A stretch of DNA of 64,000 bases, from assembly GCF_000024925.1 (NCBI RefSeq), contig NC_013521.1, forward strand, positions 124,001 to 188,000, given 5' to 3'. Source of the DNA: Sanguibacter keddieii DSM 10542 (GTDB lineage: Bacteria; Actinomycetota; Actinomycetes; Actinomycetales; Cellulomonadaceae). Each line of letters begins with the position of its first letter. Within the stretch, counting starts at the first letter, position 1. The notes under the pieces are model-generated. The model was not told the origin of the DNA. It saw nothing but the letters and a program-made list of their open reading frames with translations, and did no database searches. A program made the translations under genes and the position numbers. Shown here one piece after another: positions 15,989 to 25,083 of this stretch.

Positions 15989-16894
15989 ATGACACACGCT
16001 CGTCCTCTTCGTGCTGCCCACCCGCACCTCGCGCCTCTCCTCGGCGGCCTGTTCGTGCTCGTCGGGTCGCTCAGCATCCAGACCTCGGCGGCGATCGCCT
16101 CCGACCTCTTCGAGACCGTCGGCACGCTCGGCGTCAGCGGTCTCCGGATGGCCGTCGCCGCACTGGTGCTCGTCGTCCTCGTCCGTCCGTCGGTCCGCGG
16201 CCGGTCGCGCCGCGCCTGGACCGGCATCGTCCTCTACGGCGTGGCCATGGCCGCGATGAACGTCCTCTTCTACAACGCCGTCGCCCACCTGCCGCTCGGC
16301 ATCGCGGTGACCCTCGAGTTCCTCGGGCCGCTCGCGGTCGCGGCGGTCGCCACGACGCGGCGCCGCGAGCTGCTGCTGCCGGCGGTGACCCTCGTCGGCG
16401 TCGTCCTGGTGAGCAGCCCGGGTGGCGGTCTCACACTGATCGGTCTGGTCTTCGGCCTCGGCGCGGCCGTGGCCTTCGGCGGGTACACGGTCCTCGCCGG
16501 TCGGGTGGGCGGCGACACCGACGGCCTCGACGGGCTCGCCCTGTCGGTGGTGGTCGGCGCCGTGCTGCTCGCACCGTTCTCCGTGCAGGCCGCACCGCGG
16601 GTCGACGGCGGCGGCTGGGGCGTGCTCGCCGTCTCGGCGGTCCTCGGGGTGGTCGTCGCCTTCAGCCTCGACTTCCTCGCCGTCCGGCTCACCTCGGTCC
16701 GGGTGGTCGGCACGCTCTTCGCCGTCGACCCGGTCATGGGCGCGCTGGTCGGCGCTGTCGCGCTCGGAGAGACCCTCACCGCGGGAGTGGTCACCGGGAT
16801 CGTGCTGGTCGTCGGGTCGGGTGCGACGGTCATCTGGCTCGCCGGCCGGCGGGCCGCGTCCGGGCAGGTGCCCGTCCCCGTCCCGCAGGACTGA
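15989..16894 (+). CDS. EamA/RhtA-family drug/metabolite exporter
   Basis: This 301-residue membrane protein has ten predicted helices in two EamA repeats. The early QTSAAIASDLFETVGTLGVSGLRM segment is like the start of RhtA, the threonine/homoserine exporter, rather than other EamA groups. The second repeat has LFAVDPVMGALVGAVALGE, the usual EamA helix 9 block. It probably exports amino acids or related metabolites. GGGAA precedes the ATG by 5 nt. A possible leader peptide and hairpin upstream suggest control of translation or attenuation. A perfect 18-bp hairpin follows. Confidence 0.8.
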   Translation: MTHARPLRAAHPHLAPLLGGLFVLVGSLSIQTSAAIASDLFETVGTLGVSGLRMAVAALVLVVLVRPSVRGRSRRAWTGIVLYGVAMAAMNVLFYNAVAHLPLGIAVTLEFLGPLAVAAVATTRRRELLLPAVTLVGVVLVSSPGGGLTLIGLVFGLGAAVAFGGYTVLAGRVGGDTDGLDGLALSVVVGAVLLAPFSVQAAPRVDGGGWGVLAVSAVLGVVVAFSLDFLAVRLTSVRVVGTLFAVDPVMGALVGAVALGETLTAGVVTGIVLVVGSGATVIWLAGRRAASGQVPVPVPQD

Positions 16895-16915
16895 CCGAGA
16901 GGTCTCCGACGGGGA

Positions 16916-16948
16916 ACCTCAGAGGCACCTCGGAGGCACCTCAGACGA
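16916..16948. repeat. Three 11-bp tandem repeats
   Basis: ACCTCAGAGGC, ACCTCGGAGGC and ACCTCAGACGA follow each other without a gap. The unit is nearly self-complementary and the 11-bp period is about one helical turn. It lies directly after the exporter stop and before the terminator. Function unknown. Confidence 0.5.
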
Positions 16949-16949
16949 G

Positions 16950-16989
16950 ACGAGCCGGCCACCCGACGAGCGTCGGGTGGCCGGCTCGT
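16950..16989. terminator. Bidirectional terminator between the exporter and flotillin genes
   Basis: A perfect 18-bp inverted repeat (16950-16967 with 16972-16989) has a GAGC tetraloop. It serves the convergent exporter (+) and flotillin (-) transcripts. There is no U tract. Confidence 0.8.
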
Positions 16990-17007
16990 GCCGGTGTGCT
17001 GCGGGTG

Positions 17008-18480
17008 TCAGGACGCCGAGGGCGCCTTGGCTGCTGCTGGCGCGTCGGGTGTCGAGCCGCCGGTGCCCGTGAGGTTGGCGAGGATCTGGTTGAGGTCCAC
17101 GCCGGTGAGCTGCTTGATGACGCCCTGGCCCTCGCTGAGGACCGAGGTGACGTTCTTGGTGATGGCGGACGCGCCGTCGGTCGAGATGACGGTCATGCCC
17201 TGGATGTTGCCGATGGGCTCGGCGGCGGCGCGGACGATCTCGGGGAGGCGCTCGATGAGCTCCTGCACGAGGGCTGCCTCGCCGTACTTCTTGAGCGCCT
17301 CGGCCTTGGCGTCGAGCGCTGCGGCCTCTGCGCGTCCCTCGGCCTCGGCCGCGGCTGCCCGCGCCTCACCCTCGGCACGGATACCGGCGGCGAGGGCGAC
17401 CTGGCGGTCGCGCTCGGCCTCACCGGTGCGGCGGACGGCCTCGGCGTTGGCCTCGGCGTCCTGGATCGCGGCGGTCTTGTTGGCCTGCGCGATGGTGGTG
17501 CGCTTGTAGGCGTCGGCCTCGGTGGCCGCGTTGGCGGCGTCACGCTCGGCGTTGGCTCGCTGGACGGACGCGTAGGCGTCGGCCTCGGCGGGCTTGCGGA
17601 CCGAGATGTCGAGCTCTTCCTCGGTGACCTTCGCCTGCTCGGAGAGCGCGTCGCGCTGCTGCGTCGCGACGAGACGGTCCTGCTCGGCGCGGGCCAGCTG
17701 GCCGGCCGCGTTCGCCTCGGCGTTGGCCTTGTCGGTCTGCGCCTTGATGGCGGCCTGCTTGAGCTCGAAGGCCTTGCGACGCTCGGCGACCTGCTCCTGG
17801 GCCTCGATCGCGGCGAAGTCGGACGCGCGCTGCGCCTCGGCCTCGGAGATCTCGGCGACCTGGCGGGCACGGGCGTTCTCGGCGCGGCCGAGGTTCCCGA
17901 GGTAGTCGGAGCCCGGGGTCGAGATGTCGGAGATGTTGAGCAGGTCGACCTGGAGGCCCTGCTCGGCGAGGTCGAGCTTGGTCGAGTCGACGACGCGGTC
18001 GGACAGGCCCTTGCGGTCGGAGATGATCTGCTCGATCGTCATGTCTCCGACGATGGAGCGGAGCGAGCCCTCGAGGGACTCCTTGATGATCTCGGTGAGC
18101 GTGCCCTGCTGGGACAGGAAGCGCTGGCCTGCTCGACGCACGCCCTCCTCGTCGCCGCGGACCTTGAAGTTGATCGACGCCTTGATGGCGATCTTGATGC
18201 GGTTCTTGTCGACGCCCTCGACGGTGATGCCGATCTGGCGCTGCTCGAGCGAGATCGAGAAGCCCTGCTGCAGGATCGGCCAGACGAACACGCGTCCGCC
18301 GACGATGACGCGCTGCCCGCCTTCCTCGACGGAGGCCTTCTTGCCGGCGCCGCGACCCACGATGATGAGAGCCTCGTTCGGCGGGACGCGGCGGATGCGG
18401 TTGGCGATGAAGATGAGCACCGCGAAGAACGCGATGACCAGTGCCACGACGGCGATGACGGTGATCGTCTGGTCTGACAT
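17008..18480 (-). CDS. Flotillin-like SPFH-domain protein
   Basis: The 490-residue protein has an N-terminal membrane helix (about 5-28), a PHB/SPFH domain from about 35 to 200 (PPNEALIIVGRGAG, RVFVWPILQ, SLEQRQIGITVEGV), and a long Ala/Glu/Lys-rich coiled coil to ~420. This is the layout of FloT/YuaG, the scaffold of bacterial membrane microdomains. The tail is Pro/Ala-rich. The upstream NfeD-like gene in the same direction, 123 bp away, is the usual partner. A strong hairpin follows. Loss would be expected to affect membrane fluidity and complex assembly; that is family knowledge. Confidence 0.9.
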   Translation of the reverse strand: MSDQTITVIAVVALVIAFFAVLIFIANRIRRVPPNEALIIVGRGAGKKASVEEGGQRVIVGGRVFVWPILQQGFSISLEQRQIGITVEGVDKNRIKIAIKASINFKVRGDEEGVRRAGQRFLSQQGTLTEIIKESLEGSLRSIVGDMTIEQIISDRKGLSDRVVDSTKLDLAEQGLQVDLLNISDISTPGSDYLGNLGRAENARARQVAEISEAEAQRASDFAAIEAQEQVAERRKAFELKQAAIKAQTDKANAEANAAGQLARAEQDRLVATQQRDALSEQAKVTEEELDISVRKPAEADAYASVQRANAERDAANAATEADAYKRTTIAQANKTAAIQDAEANAEAVRRTGEAERDRQVALAAGIRAEGEARAAAAEAEGRAEAAALDAKAEALKKYGEAALVQELIERLPEIVRAAAEPIGNIQGMTVISTDGASAITKNVTSVLSEGQGVIKQLTGVDLNQILANLTGTGGSTPDAPAAAKAPSAS

Positions 18481-18603
18481 GTGGGTGCACCCCCGGGGAG
18501 GGGTTGCTCCTTCCGTGAGGTGGGCTGCGTGGTGGTCGTGCGGTCGAGCTGGAGATGGTCCTGGGGCGCGGCCGAGACGCGGGGTGCGGCCGCCGCCGAC
18601 GGG

Positions 18604-19104
18604 TCAGGTGGCCTGGGGCCAGCGCTGCGCGTCGGTCGTGCCTGCTGTCGGCCAGTACGGGGTGACGCGGACGCGGCCGGCTGCCTCCTCGAGGACGACC
18701 ACGCGGGTGCCCTCGGTGATGATCTGGTCGGCCCACGCGAGGCGGCGCTCGAGCTCGGCGTCGAGCGAGACCTCTCCGTGGCCACCGGTGATCGTCGAGG
18801 TCACAGCGCCCTGCTGCCCCACGAGGTCACGGGCGACGCCGTCCTCGGAGCTCGCGAGCCCACGGATCAGGCGACGGACGAGCAGCATCACCGCGATCGC
18901 GACGACGGCGGACCCGGCGTAGGTGGTCCAGACGGGGAGGTCGTTGACGGTCGCGATCGCCCCGAGGGCGCCGAAGACCGTGCCTCCGACGCCGAGGGAG
19001 GTGCCCGACACGAGCCCGTCGCCGACGTCGAAGAGCTCGCCGAGGGACATCGACAGGACGAGCAGGGCGAGCCCGACGGCTCCGATGATGATGAATGTCA
19101 GCAT
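18604..19104 (-). CDS. NfeD/YuaF-like membrane protein, flotillin partner
   Basis: The 166-residue protein has helices near residues 2-19, 35-55 and 60-80 (MLTFIIIGAVGLALLVLSMS, SLGVGGTVFGALGAIAT, AGSAVVAIAVMLLVRR). A soluble C-terminal beta domain of OB-fold type follows (DLVGQQGAVTSTI, GTRVVVLEEAAGRVRVTPY), the composition of YuaF/NfeD1b proteins encoded beside flotillins. The ATG at 19104 is preceded by GAGAGGG. An earlier in-frame start would add only a basic leader. The 200-bp gap upstream is unusually AT-rich for this window and should carry the promoter. Confidence 0.75.
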   Translation of the reverse strand: MLTFIIIGAVGLALLVLSMSLGELFDVGDGLVSGTSLGVGGTVFGALGAIATVNDLPVWTTYAGSAVVAIAVMLLVRRLIRGLASSEDGVARDLVGQQGAVTSTITGGHGEVSLDAELERRLAWADQIITEGTRVVVLEEAAGRVRVTPYWPTAGTTDAQRWPQAT

Positions 19105-19197
19105 TGTTCCCTCTCGTCTCGACCGAAGATTACTCTTCGAGGCCAATTCTTTGCCTGAAGACTACCTTATTCGCAGAAATCTCGGGGGATATTCACA

Positions 19198-19234
19198 GCG
19201 TGACATATCCCTCGTGAGAGCGCGTGACATCTCC
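19198..19234. repeat. Candidate operator: direct repeat GCGTGACAT(A/C)TCC
   Basis: GCGTGACATATCC (19198-19210) and GCGTGACATCTCC (19222-19234) are 24 bp apart. The first also forms an inverted pair, GGATAT...ATATCC, with 19187-19192. They lie in the AT-rich stretch between the divergent NfeD-like and DoxX genes. A regulator site is an inference. Confidence 0.4.
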
Positions 19235-19305
19235 TAGGTGCGGCTCGCGCACCGCTGCCGCGGTGGCCCGCTTGCACGACGGCCCGGCGGGGCGAGGATG
19301 GGTCC

Positions 19306-19752
19306 ATGCCCACCGACCTCGCACACCGCCTCGCCGACCAGCCGACCTCGGCCCCGCGCACCGTCGGGCGCCTGGCGCTCGGAGCGTTCCTGCTCTTCGC
19401 CGGGATCACCCACCTCACCGTCGCCCGCGACGAGTTCCAGGCGCAGGTGCCCGCGTGGGTCCCGATCGACGCCGACACCGTGGTGCTCGTGTCCGGGGTC
19501 GTCGAGATCTCCCTCGGCGGTGCCCTCCTGGTCCTGCCGCACAAGAAGGTCCCCGTGGGCTGGGTCGTGGCGGCGTTCTTCGTCGCGATCTTCCCGGGGA
19601 ACATCTCGCAGTACGTCACGCACACCGACGCCTTCGGCCTCGACACCGACCAGAAGCGCGCCGTCCGCCTCGTGTTCCAGCCGCTCCTCGTGCTCTGGGC
19701 GCTCTGGTCGACCGGCGCGTGGAGGGCGTGGCGCCGCATGGGTCGTCGCTGA
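19306..19752 (+). CDS. DoxX-family membrane protein
   Basis: The 148-residue protein has four hydrophobic helices. The first contains LALGAFLLFAGITHLTVARDEF, followed by VPAWVPI and a second helix VVLVSGVVEISLGGALLVLP, as in DoxX/DoxD-like proteins. FPGNISQYVTHTDAFGLDTD is a block I associate with the actinobacterial subgroup of this family. The role is unproven; family members have been linked to redox homeostasis. GAGGAT lies 6 nt before the ATG and could act as a weak ribosome site or a -10 element. The next gene is convergent, only 17 bp away. Confidence 0.75.
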   Translation: MPTDLAHRLADQPTSAPRTVGRLALGAFLLFAGITHLTVARDEFQAQVPAWVPIDADTVVLVSGVVEISLGGALLVLPHKKVPVGWVVAAFFVAIFPGNISQYVTHTDAFGLDTDQKRAVRLVFQPLLVLWALWSTGAWRAWRRMGRR

Positions 19753-19769
19753 ACCCTGGTCGGGGCGTC

Positions 19770-20837
19770 TCAGCCGAGCAGCAGGTCCAGCGTCGTCTCG
19801 AGCTTCGCGAGGAGTGCGACGTGGTTGGTCTCGACCCAGCCGCCCTCGTAGCCGCGCGGGGAGGGCTCGACGAGCAGGATCGAGTACATGTAGCACCGGT
19901 ACAGCAGGATGCGGACGTCTGCCGAGGTGAGGTTGCCTGCGGCGAGGGAAGCCGACGGCTCGAGCACCCCGCCGGCCGCGACGTACCCGGCTGCGATCGA
20001 CGGGGGCGCACCACCGTCGCCGAACTGGCTCGCGCCGACCAGCTCGTAGAGCGGGTCGCCGAAGAGCGCCCGTTCGGTGTCGATGACCCCGACGATCTCG
20101 TGGCTCTGGGGGTCGAGGAAGATGTTCCCCTCCCACAGGTCGGTGTGGACCAGGGCGGGCCTGGTGACGACGTCGAGCTCGTGCCCGTGGCGCTCGAGCG
20201 CCTCGACGACCCGGCCCGTCGGGAGCTCGACACCCCAGGCCGCGGCGTCCTCGACGATCGCCGAGACCATGCGGCCGAAGGCCTCGCGCCACGTCGCCGC
20301 CTGCAGCGAGGGAGAGGCCGGGTACCCGAACACCTCCCCGGTCACGGAGTGCAGCCGGGTCATGTACCCCCCGAGCCGGGCGTCGATCACGGCACGCTGG
20401 TCGGGCGTGACGTCGGTGAGCGTGTGCCACGGGACGCCGTCGAGGTGCGAGGCCACGAGGACGTCGGTCGCGACGTGCTCGCGCGTGGTGTCGAAGAGCA
20501 GCGGCCGCGGCATGAGCAGGTCCGGGCGGTCCTCGGCGAGCCGGTAGACGGACGCCTCCGTCGCGAGGATGCCCTGCTCGTACGTCATGAGCCGGTCGGT
20601 GGCCGTCGGCGCCATCTTCGCGACCACGCGCTCGCCGCCCGCGAAGGTCACGCGGTAGGTGGTCGCGAACATCCCGCCGTCGAGCTTCTCGGTCGCGACC
20701 ACCGCACCGCGCTCGGCGGTGAGCGGGGCCACCACCGCGGCGAGCGCGGCGGGGACGCGGTCTGCGTCGGCGGGGTCGACCGGAGCGGTCGCACCGGTCG
20801 TCGTGGTCGCTGTCAGGGGTGTGGGATCGAGAGGCAC
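19770..20837 (-). CDS. Aminoglycoside phosphotransferase-like small-molecule kinase
   Basis: The 355-residue protein has an APH/choline-kinase fold: an N-lobe Lys strand (ERVVAKMAP), the catalytic loop LVHTDLWEGNIFL (HxDxxxxN, with Asp and Asn present), and the metal Asp in GVIDTERALFGDPLYEL. The substrate is not indicated; relatives act on amino sugars, fructosamines or hydroxyurea-like groups. The GTG at 20837 has AGGA ~8 nt upstream. An upstream extension lacks the fold and a ribosome site. It is transcribed with poxB upstream in the same direction, but a strong hairpin separates them. Confidence 0.75.
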   Translation of the reverse strand: MPLDPTPLTATTTTGATAPVDPADADRVPAALAAVVAPLTAERGAVVATEKLDGGMFATTYRVTFAGGERVVAKMAPTATDRLMTYEQGILATEASVYRLAEDRPDLLMPRPLLFDTTREHVATDVLVASHLDGVPWHTLTDVTPDQRAVIDARLGGYMTRLHSVTGEVFGYPASPSLQAATWREAFGRMVSAIVEDAAAWGVELPTGRVVEALERHGHELDVVTRPALVHTDLWEGNIFLDPQSHEIVGVIDTERALFGDPLYELVGASQFGDGGAPPSIAAGYVAAGGVLEPSASLAAGNLTSADVRILLYRCYMYSILLVEPSPRGYEGGWVETNHVALLAKLETTLDLLLG

Positions 20838-20886
20838 TGCATCATCCTGGCACCGCGCTGACCTGGGGACCAGCGCCAGAGGTCCC

Positions 20887-20915
20887 GTGCGCGACCCGGT
20901 CGTCGGGTCGCGCAC
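20887..20915 (-). terminator. Terminator after poxB
   Basis: GTGCGCGACCCG pairs with CGGGTCGCGCAC across a 5-nt loop, a perfect 12-bp stem placed 59 bp downstream of the poxB stop. Confidence 0.7.
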
Positions 20916-20973
20916 AGGACGCTACGGCTGGGCTGTGGCGAGCGGGGCCGCGGCGAGCCGGGCCCGTCGAGCG

Positions 20974-22749
20974 TCAGGGCCGCGGCACGTTGCGCAGGTT
21001 GGAGCGCGCCATCGAGACGACCTCGCCGAGACCGCCGCCGAGCACCTCCTTGCTCATGGCTGCCGCGAAGCCGCGCACCTGCCCGGCGGTGATGGTCGGC
21101 GGGATCGACAGCGCGTGCGGGTCGGTCACCACGTCGATCAGCGCCGGCCCCGGACGGTCCAGCGCACCCCGCAGGGCCTTGCGCAGGTCCTTGGGGTCCT
21201 CGACCCGCACCGCGGGGATGCCGATGGCCCGGGCGACCGCCGCGTAGTCGACGGAGGGGGAGTCGGTCCCGAAGGCCGGCAGCCCGTCGACGAGCATCTC
21301 GAGCCGGACCATGCCGAGCGTCGCGTTGTCGAACAGCACGATCTTCACCGGGAGGTCGTAGTGCTTGATGGTCACGAGCTCGCCGAGCAGCATCGCCAGG
21401 CCCCCGTCGCCCGACATCGAGATCACCTGGCGCCCGGGCTGGGCCGCCGCGACGCCGATCGCGTGCGGCATGGCGTTGGCCATCGACCCGTGCAGGAACG
21501 ACCCGATGACGCGCCGCCTGCCGTTCGGGCTGATGTACCGGGCCGCCCACACGTTGCACATGCCGGTGTCGACCGTGAACACGGCGTCGTCCGACGCCTC
21601 CTGGTCGAGGACGTCCGCGACGTACTCGGGGTGGATGGGGGTCATGGACTCGGCCTTCTTGCCGCCCGAGTACGCGCCGACCACACCGTTCATCGCCTTC
21701 TCGTGCTTCTTGACCATCGAGTCGAGGAACCGCCGCGACCTCGCAGGCTTCACCATCGGCAGCAGCGCCCGCACCGTCTCGCCCACGTCGCCGACCACCG
21801 CGAGGTCGAGACGGGTGCGCCGCCCGAGGTTCTTGGGGTCGATGTCCACCTGGACAGTGCGGACCGACTCCGGCAGGAACTGGTCGTACGGGAAGTCCGT
21901 CCCCAGCAGGATCAGCAGGTCCGCCTCCTGCGTCGCGTCGTAGCAGGAGCCGTAGCCGAGCAGCCCGGACATCCCCACGTCGAAGGGGTTGTCGTACTGG
22001 ATCCACTCCTTGCCGCGCAGCGAGTGGCCGATCGGCGCCGCGATCTTGTCGGCCAGCGCGATGACGTCGTCGTGCGCCCCGCGGACACCGACGCCGGCGA
22101 AGATCGTGACCTTCTTGGCCTCGTCGATCGCCTCGGCGAGCTCGCGCAGCGACTCGTCGGCCGGGATGACGCGCGGCTTGGGCGGGCGGGTCGAGACGTC
22201 CGCGACCGGAGCCGGGGCGTCGAAGTCTGCGACGTCGCCCGGGATGGTGAGGACCGCGACGCCGGGTGCGCCGTAGGCGTGGTGGATCGCGGAGTTGATG
22301 ACGCGCGGTGCCTGCTCGGCCGACGAGATCATCTCGGAGTACACCGAGCACTCGTTGAACAGCCGGTCCGGGTGCGTCTCCTGGAAGAAGCTCGTCCCGA
22401 TCTGCTTGCTCGGGATGTGGCTCGCGATGGCCAGGACCGGGACCTTCGAGCGGTTGGCGTCGTAGAGACCGTTGATGAGGTGCAGGTTCCCCGGGCCGCA
22501 GGAGCCGGCGCACACCGCGAGGTTGCCCGTCACCTCGGCCTCGGCCGCCGCGGCGAAGGCGGCAGCCTCCTCGTGGCGCACGTGCACCCACTCGATGTCG
22601 ACGCCCTCCTTCGCAGCCCGGCGTACCGCGTCGACCACGGGGTTGAGGCTGTCGCCCACGATCCCGTAGATGCGCTTGGCTCCTGCCTCGACGATCTGGG
22701 CGACGAGCAGGTCTGCGACGGTCGTGCCGCGGGTCTTCGACTTGGCCAC
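20974..22749 (-). CDS. poxB: Pyruvate dehydrogenase (quinone), PoxB type
   Basis: The 591-residue thiamine-diphosphate enzyme oxidatively decarboxylates pyruvate to acetate and CO2 and passes electrons to the (mena)quinone pool at the membrane. The N-terminal domain has VADLLVAQIVEAGAKRIYGIVGDSLNP. The catalytic Glu region is VHVRHEEAAAFAA, the central FAD/nucleotide domain follows, and the C-terminal TPP motif is MSGDGGLAMLLGEL. GTG at 22749 is chosen because GGAGG lies 8 nt upstream. The extreme C-terminus is the membrane-binding part in the E. coli enzyme. A strong terminator follows. Confidence 0.9.
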   Translation of the reverse strand: MAKSKTRGTTVADLLVAQIVEAGAKRIYGIVGDSLNPVVDAVRRAAKEGVDIEWVHVRHEEAAAFAAAAEAEVTGNLAVCAGSCGPGNLHLINGLYDANRSKVPVLAIASHIPSKQIGTSFFQETHPDRLFNECSVYSEMISSAEQAPRVINSAIHHAYGAPGVAVLTIPGDVADFDAPAPVADVSTRPPKPRVIPADESLRELAEAIDEAKKVTIFAGVGVRGAHDDVIALADKIAAPIGHSLRGKEWIQYDNPFDVGMSGLLGYGSCYDATQEADLLILLGTDFPYDQFLPESVRTVQVDIDPKNLGRRTRLDLAVVGDVGETVRALLPMVKPARSRRFLDSMVKKHEKAMNGVVGAYSGGKKAESMTPIHPEYVADVLDQEASDDAVFTVDTGMCNVWAARYISPNGRRRVIGSFLHGSMANAMPHAIGVAAAQPGRQVISMSGDGGLAMLLGELVTIKHYDLPVKIVLFDNATLGMVRLEMLVDGLPAFGTDSPSVDYAAVARAIGIPAVRVEDPKDLRKALRGALDRPGPALIDVVTDPHALSIPPTITAGQVRGFAAAMSKEVLGGGLGEVVSMARSNLRNVPRP

Positions 22750-22917
22750 GATGGGTACCTCCGGTGGGCGACGGTGTCCGGGAGCTCCGCAGGGGTCTGG
22801 CGGAAGCGTCCCGCTCCCTCCACCCTGCTCCGGATCCGGACAGACCGCACGGCAGGACCGGGCATTCGTGATGTCTGGTGCACCACACCGGGGCCCGCGG
22901 GCGCACACTGGTACGAC

Positions 22918-23745
22918 ATGTCATACCCGCCGATCGACCCCGCCTCCTCCCTGCAGCGCGTCACCGCGACGCTCCGTGCCGCCGGCTGCGTGTACGCCGA
23001 GGACGAGGCGCACCTGCTGCTCGCCGCTGCCCGCTCCGCCGACGAGCTCTCGACGCTGCTCGCACGCCGGGTCGCGGGCGAGCCCCTCGAGCTCGTCCTC
23101 GGGTGGGCCGAGCTCGCCGGCGTGCGGGTCGCCCTCGCGCCGGGCGTGTTCGTCCCGCGACAGCGCACCCGGCTGCTGGTCGAGCAGGCCGCCGCCCGTG
23201 CGCGGCCCGGCAGCGTGGTGCTCGACCTGTGCTGCGGCACCGGGGCGGTCGGCCTCGCCGTGGCGCTCGCGGTCCCCGGCGTCGAGCTGCACGCGAGCGA
23301 CCTCGACCCGGACGCCGTCGCCTGCGCGCGGCTCAACGTCGAAGACACTTCCAGCGTCGCTCCCAGACACCCGCAGGGCACCGTCTACGAGGGAGACCTC
23401 TTCGACGCGCTGCCCGACAGCCTGCGCGGCCGGGTCGACGTGCTCGTCGTCAACGCCCCCTACGTCCCGACGGCCGCCGTGCCCCTCATGCCCGCCGAGG
23501 CGCGGGTGCACGAGCACCTCCTCGCCCTCGACGGGGGCAGCGACGGCCTCGAGGTGCAGCGGCGCGTGGCGCAGCGGGCGGGGGAGTGGCTGGCCCGCAG
23601 GGGCTACCTGGTGATCGAGACCAGCGAGAGGCAGGGCCCGGCGACCGTGGCTCTGCTGGCGGACGCCGGCCTCGCCGCGCGGGTGGTCCGCTCCGAGGAC
23701 CTCGACGCGACGGTCGTGGTCGCGTCGCGCGGGCTCGCGGCCTGA
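22918..23745 (+). CDS. PrmC/HemK-related N5-glutamine methyltransferase-like protein
   Basis: The 275-residue protein has an N-terminal helical domain, then LELVLGWAELAGVRVALAPGVFVPR (the PrmC substrate block), motif I VLDLCCGTGAVGLAVA, an acidic ASDLDPDA, and VNAPYVPT in place of the NPPY motif of true PrmC. The NAPYVP variant marks the actinobacterial PrmC-related subgroup (the one TIGR03704 describes), not the release-factor enzyme itself. The methylated substrate is unknown. It is divergent from poxB with 168 bp between the starts and convergent with the MFS gene. Confidence 0.8.
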   Translation: MSYPPIDPASSLQRVTATLRAAGCVYAEDEAHLLLAAARSADELSTLLARRVAGEPLELVLGWAELAGVRVALAPGVFVPRQRTRLLVEQAAARARPGSVVLDLCCGTGAVGLAVALAVPGVELHASDLDPDAVACARLNVEDTSSVAPRHPQGTVYEGDLFDALPDSLRGRVDVLVVNAPYVPTAAVPLMPAEARVHEHLLALDGGSDGLEVQRRVAQRAGEWLARRGYLVIETSERQGPATVALLADAGLAARVVRSEDLDATVVVASRGLAA

Positions 23746-23811
23746 CGTCTCGCGCCTGCCCTCGCCTGCCCCGTGCGTGCCCGCGGTCGCCCGTGCGAGG
23801 CCTGCGAGACG
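23746..23811. terminator. Possible long-loop hairpin between convergent genes
   Basis: CGTCTCGC at 23746-23753 pairs with GCGAGACG at 23804-23811, and shorter internal pairs exist in the loop. The stem is only 8 bp, so this is weak support for a shared terminator. Confidence 0.35.
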
Positions 23812-23820
23812 CGAGCCCTG

Positions 23821-25083
23821 TCAGCGGCTCTCGACGTTCGTCGTCCCGGCGGTGCGGCGGCGCAGCGTGCCGAGCGCGGCGACCGTCACGAGCACGCCGA
23901 TGCCGGCCGCGATCATCACGACCGTGAAGCCCGCGTGCGCGCCGTCCGCGTCGATGCGCACCCCGGCGACGGAGGTGCCGACCGAGACCCCGACACCGAG
24001 CGCCGTGCCGACCCACGTGAGGCCCTCGGTGAGCTGAGACGGCGGGACGAGGAGCTGCACCAGGTTGTTGCCGTTGATGAGCGTCGGCGAGATCGCGAAG
24101 CCCGCCACGAACATCACCGCGGCGAGGACCGGCAGCGACGTGACGAAGAAGAACAGGGAGACGCCGACGGCGAGGGCGAGCATCCCGAGCGCGAAGCGCA
24201 CCCACAGCGGCGAGACCCAGTGCTTGGCGCCGTACAGCAGTCCCGAGACCAGCGAGCCGGCCGCGAAGACGCCGAGGATCACACCGGCCATCGCCTCGTG
24301 CCCGGCCTCCTTGGCGAAGGCGATGGTCGCCACGTCGGTCGCGCCGAACACCGCCCCCATCCCGATGAACACCGCGATCACCGCGAGCATCCCCGGGTTG
24401 AGCAGGACCGACCGGTGCTTGACGCCCTCGACCGGCCGCGACACGGGCGGCTCGGTCGAGCGCAGCGACAGGAACCAGAAGCCGCCGACGACCACCGCGA
24501 GGAGCGGCACGACGAGACCGGCCGTCGGCGCGACGGAGGTCGCGAGGATCGTCGCGAGCATCGGGCCCACCACGAAGCACAGCTCGTCGACGGCCGACTC
24601 GAAGGAGTACGCGCTGTGCAGCCGGCGCGGGTCGGGCAGCAGGTTGGACCAGCGGGCGCGGACCATCGACCCGACGGAGCCGATGGTCGCCCCGGTGAGG
24701 ACGGCGAACACGTAGAGCCAGACCTCGGGGGCCTCGAGCGCCGTGCTGAGGATCAGCCCGAGCATCGCCACCGACGTCACGGCGAACATCGGCCGCATGA
24801 CCCGTGACTGCCCCTTGCGGTCGACGAGCTTCGCGATCTGCGGCGAGCAGATCGCCTGCGCGACGATGTACGCGGCGCTGACCCGGCCGGCGAGCCCGTA
24901 GGAGCCCGTCGTCTGCTGGATCATGAGGACGATGCCGATGCCCACCATCGACATGGGCAGCCGGGCGAGGGCCCCGGCACCCGAGAACTGCTTGGTCCCC
25001 GGCATCGCGAGGAGCTCGCGGTAGGGGTTCCTGGAGGTCTTGCTGACGGCTGGGGCGCCGCTCTTCTCGGGTTCGTCTGGCAC
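23821..25083 (-). CDS. Major facilitator superfamily transporter
   Basis: The 420-residue membrane protein has 12 predicted helices. The cytoplasmic 2-3 loop is KLVDRKGQSRVMRP, the position of the MFS A-motif. Helices such as FAVTSVAMLGLILSTALE and LVVPLLAVVVGGFWFL are clear. Its N-terminus is polar (PDEPEKSGAPAVSKTSRNPYREL). The substrate is unknown; the nearest similarity in pattern is to drug-efflux or sugar-efflux types. GTG at 25083 is the best start, with GAGAGAC immediately upstream; longer forms run into proline-rich non-coding sequence. It is divergent from the GH6 gene. Confidence 0.75.
   Translation of the reverse strand: MPDEPEKSGAPAVSKTSRNPYRELLAMPGTKQFSGAGALARLPMSMVGIGIVLMIQQTTGSYGLAGRVSAAYIVAQAICSPQIAKLVDRKGQSRVMRPMFAVTSVAMLGLILSTALEAPEVWLYVFAVLTGATIGSVGSMVRARWSNLLPDPRRLHSAYSFESAVDELCFVVGPMLATILATSVAPTAGLVVPLLAVVVGGFWFLSLRSTEPPVSRPVEGVKHRSVLLNPGMLAVIAVFIGMGAVFGATDVATIAFAKEAGHEAMAGVILGVFAAGSLVSGLLYGAKHWVSPLWVRFALGMLALAVGVSLFFFVTSLPVLAAVMFVAGFAISPTLINGNNLVQLLVPPSQLTEGLTWVGTALGVGVSVGTSVAGVRIDADGAHAGFTVVMIAAGIGVLVTVAALGTLRRRTAGTTNVESR

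Noticed and set aside
20659-22917. A long plus-strand frame leading into the PrmC-related gene
   Set aside because: Only the part after the ATG at 22918 has protein-like sequence; the earlier part is antisense to poxB.
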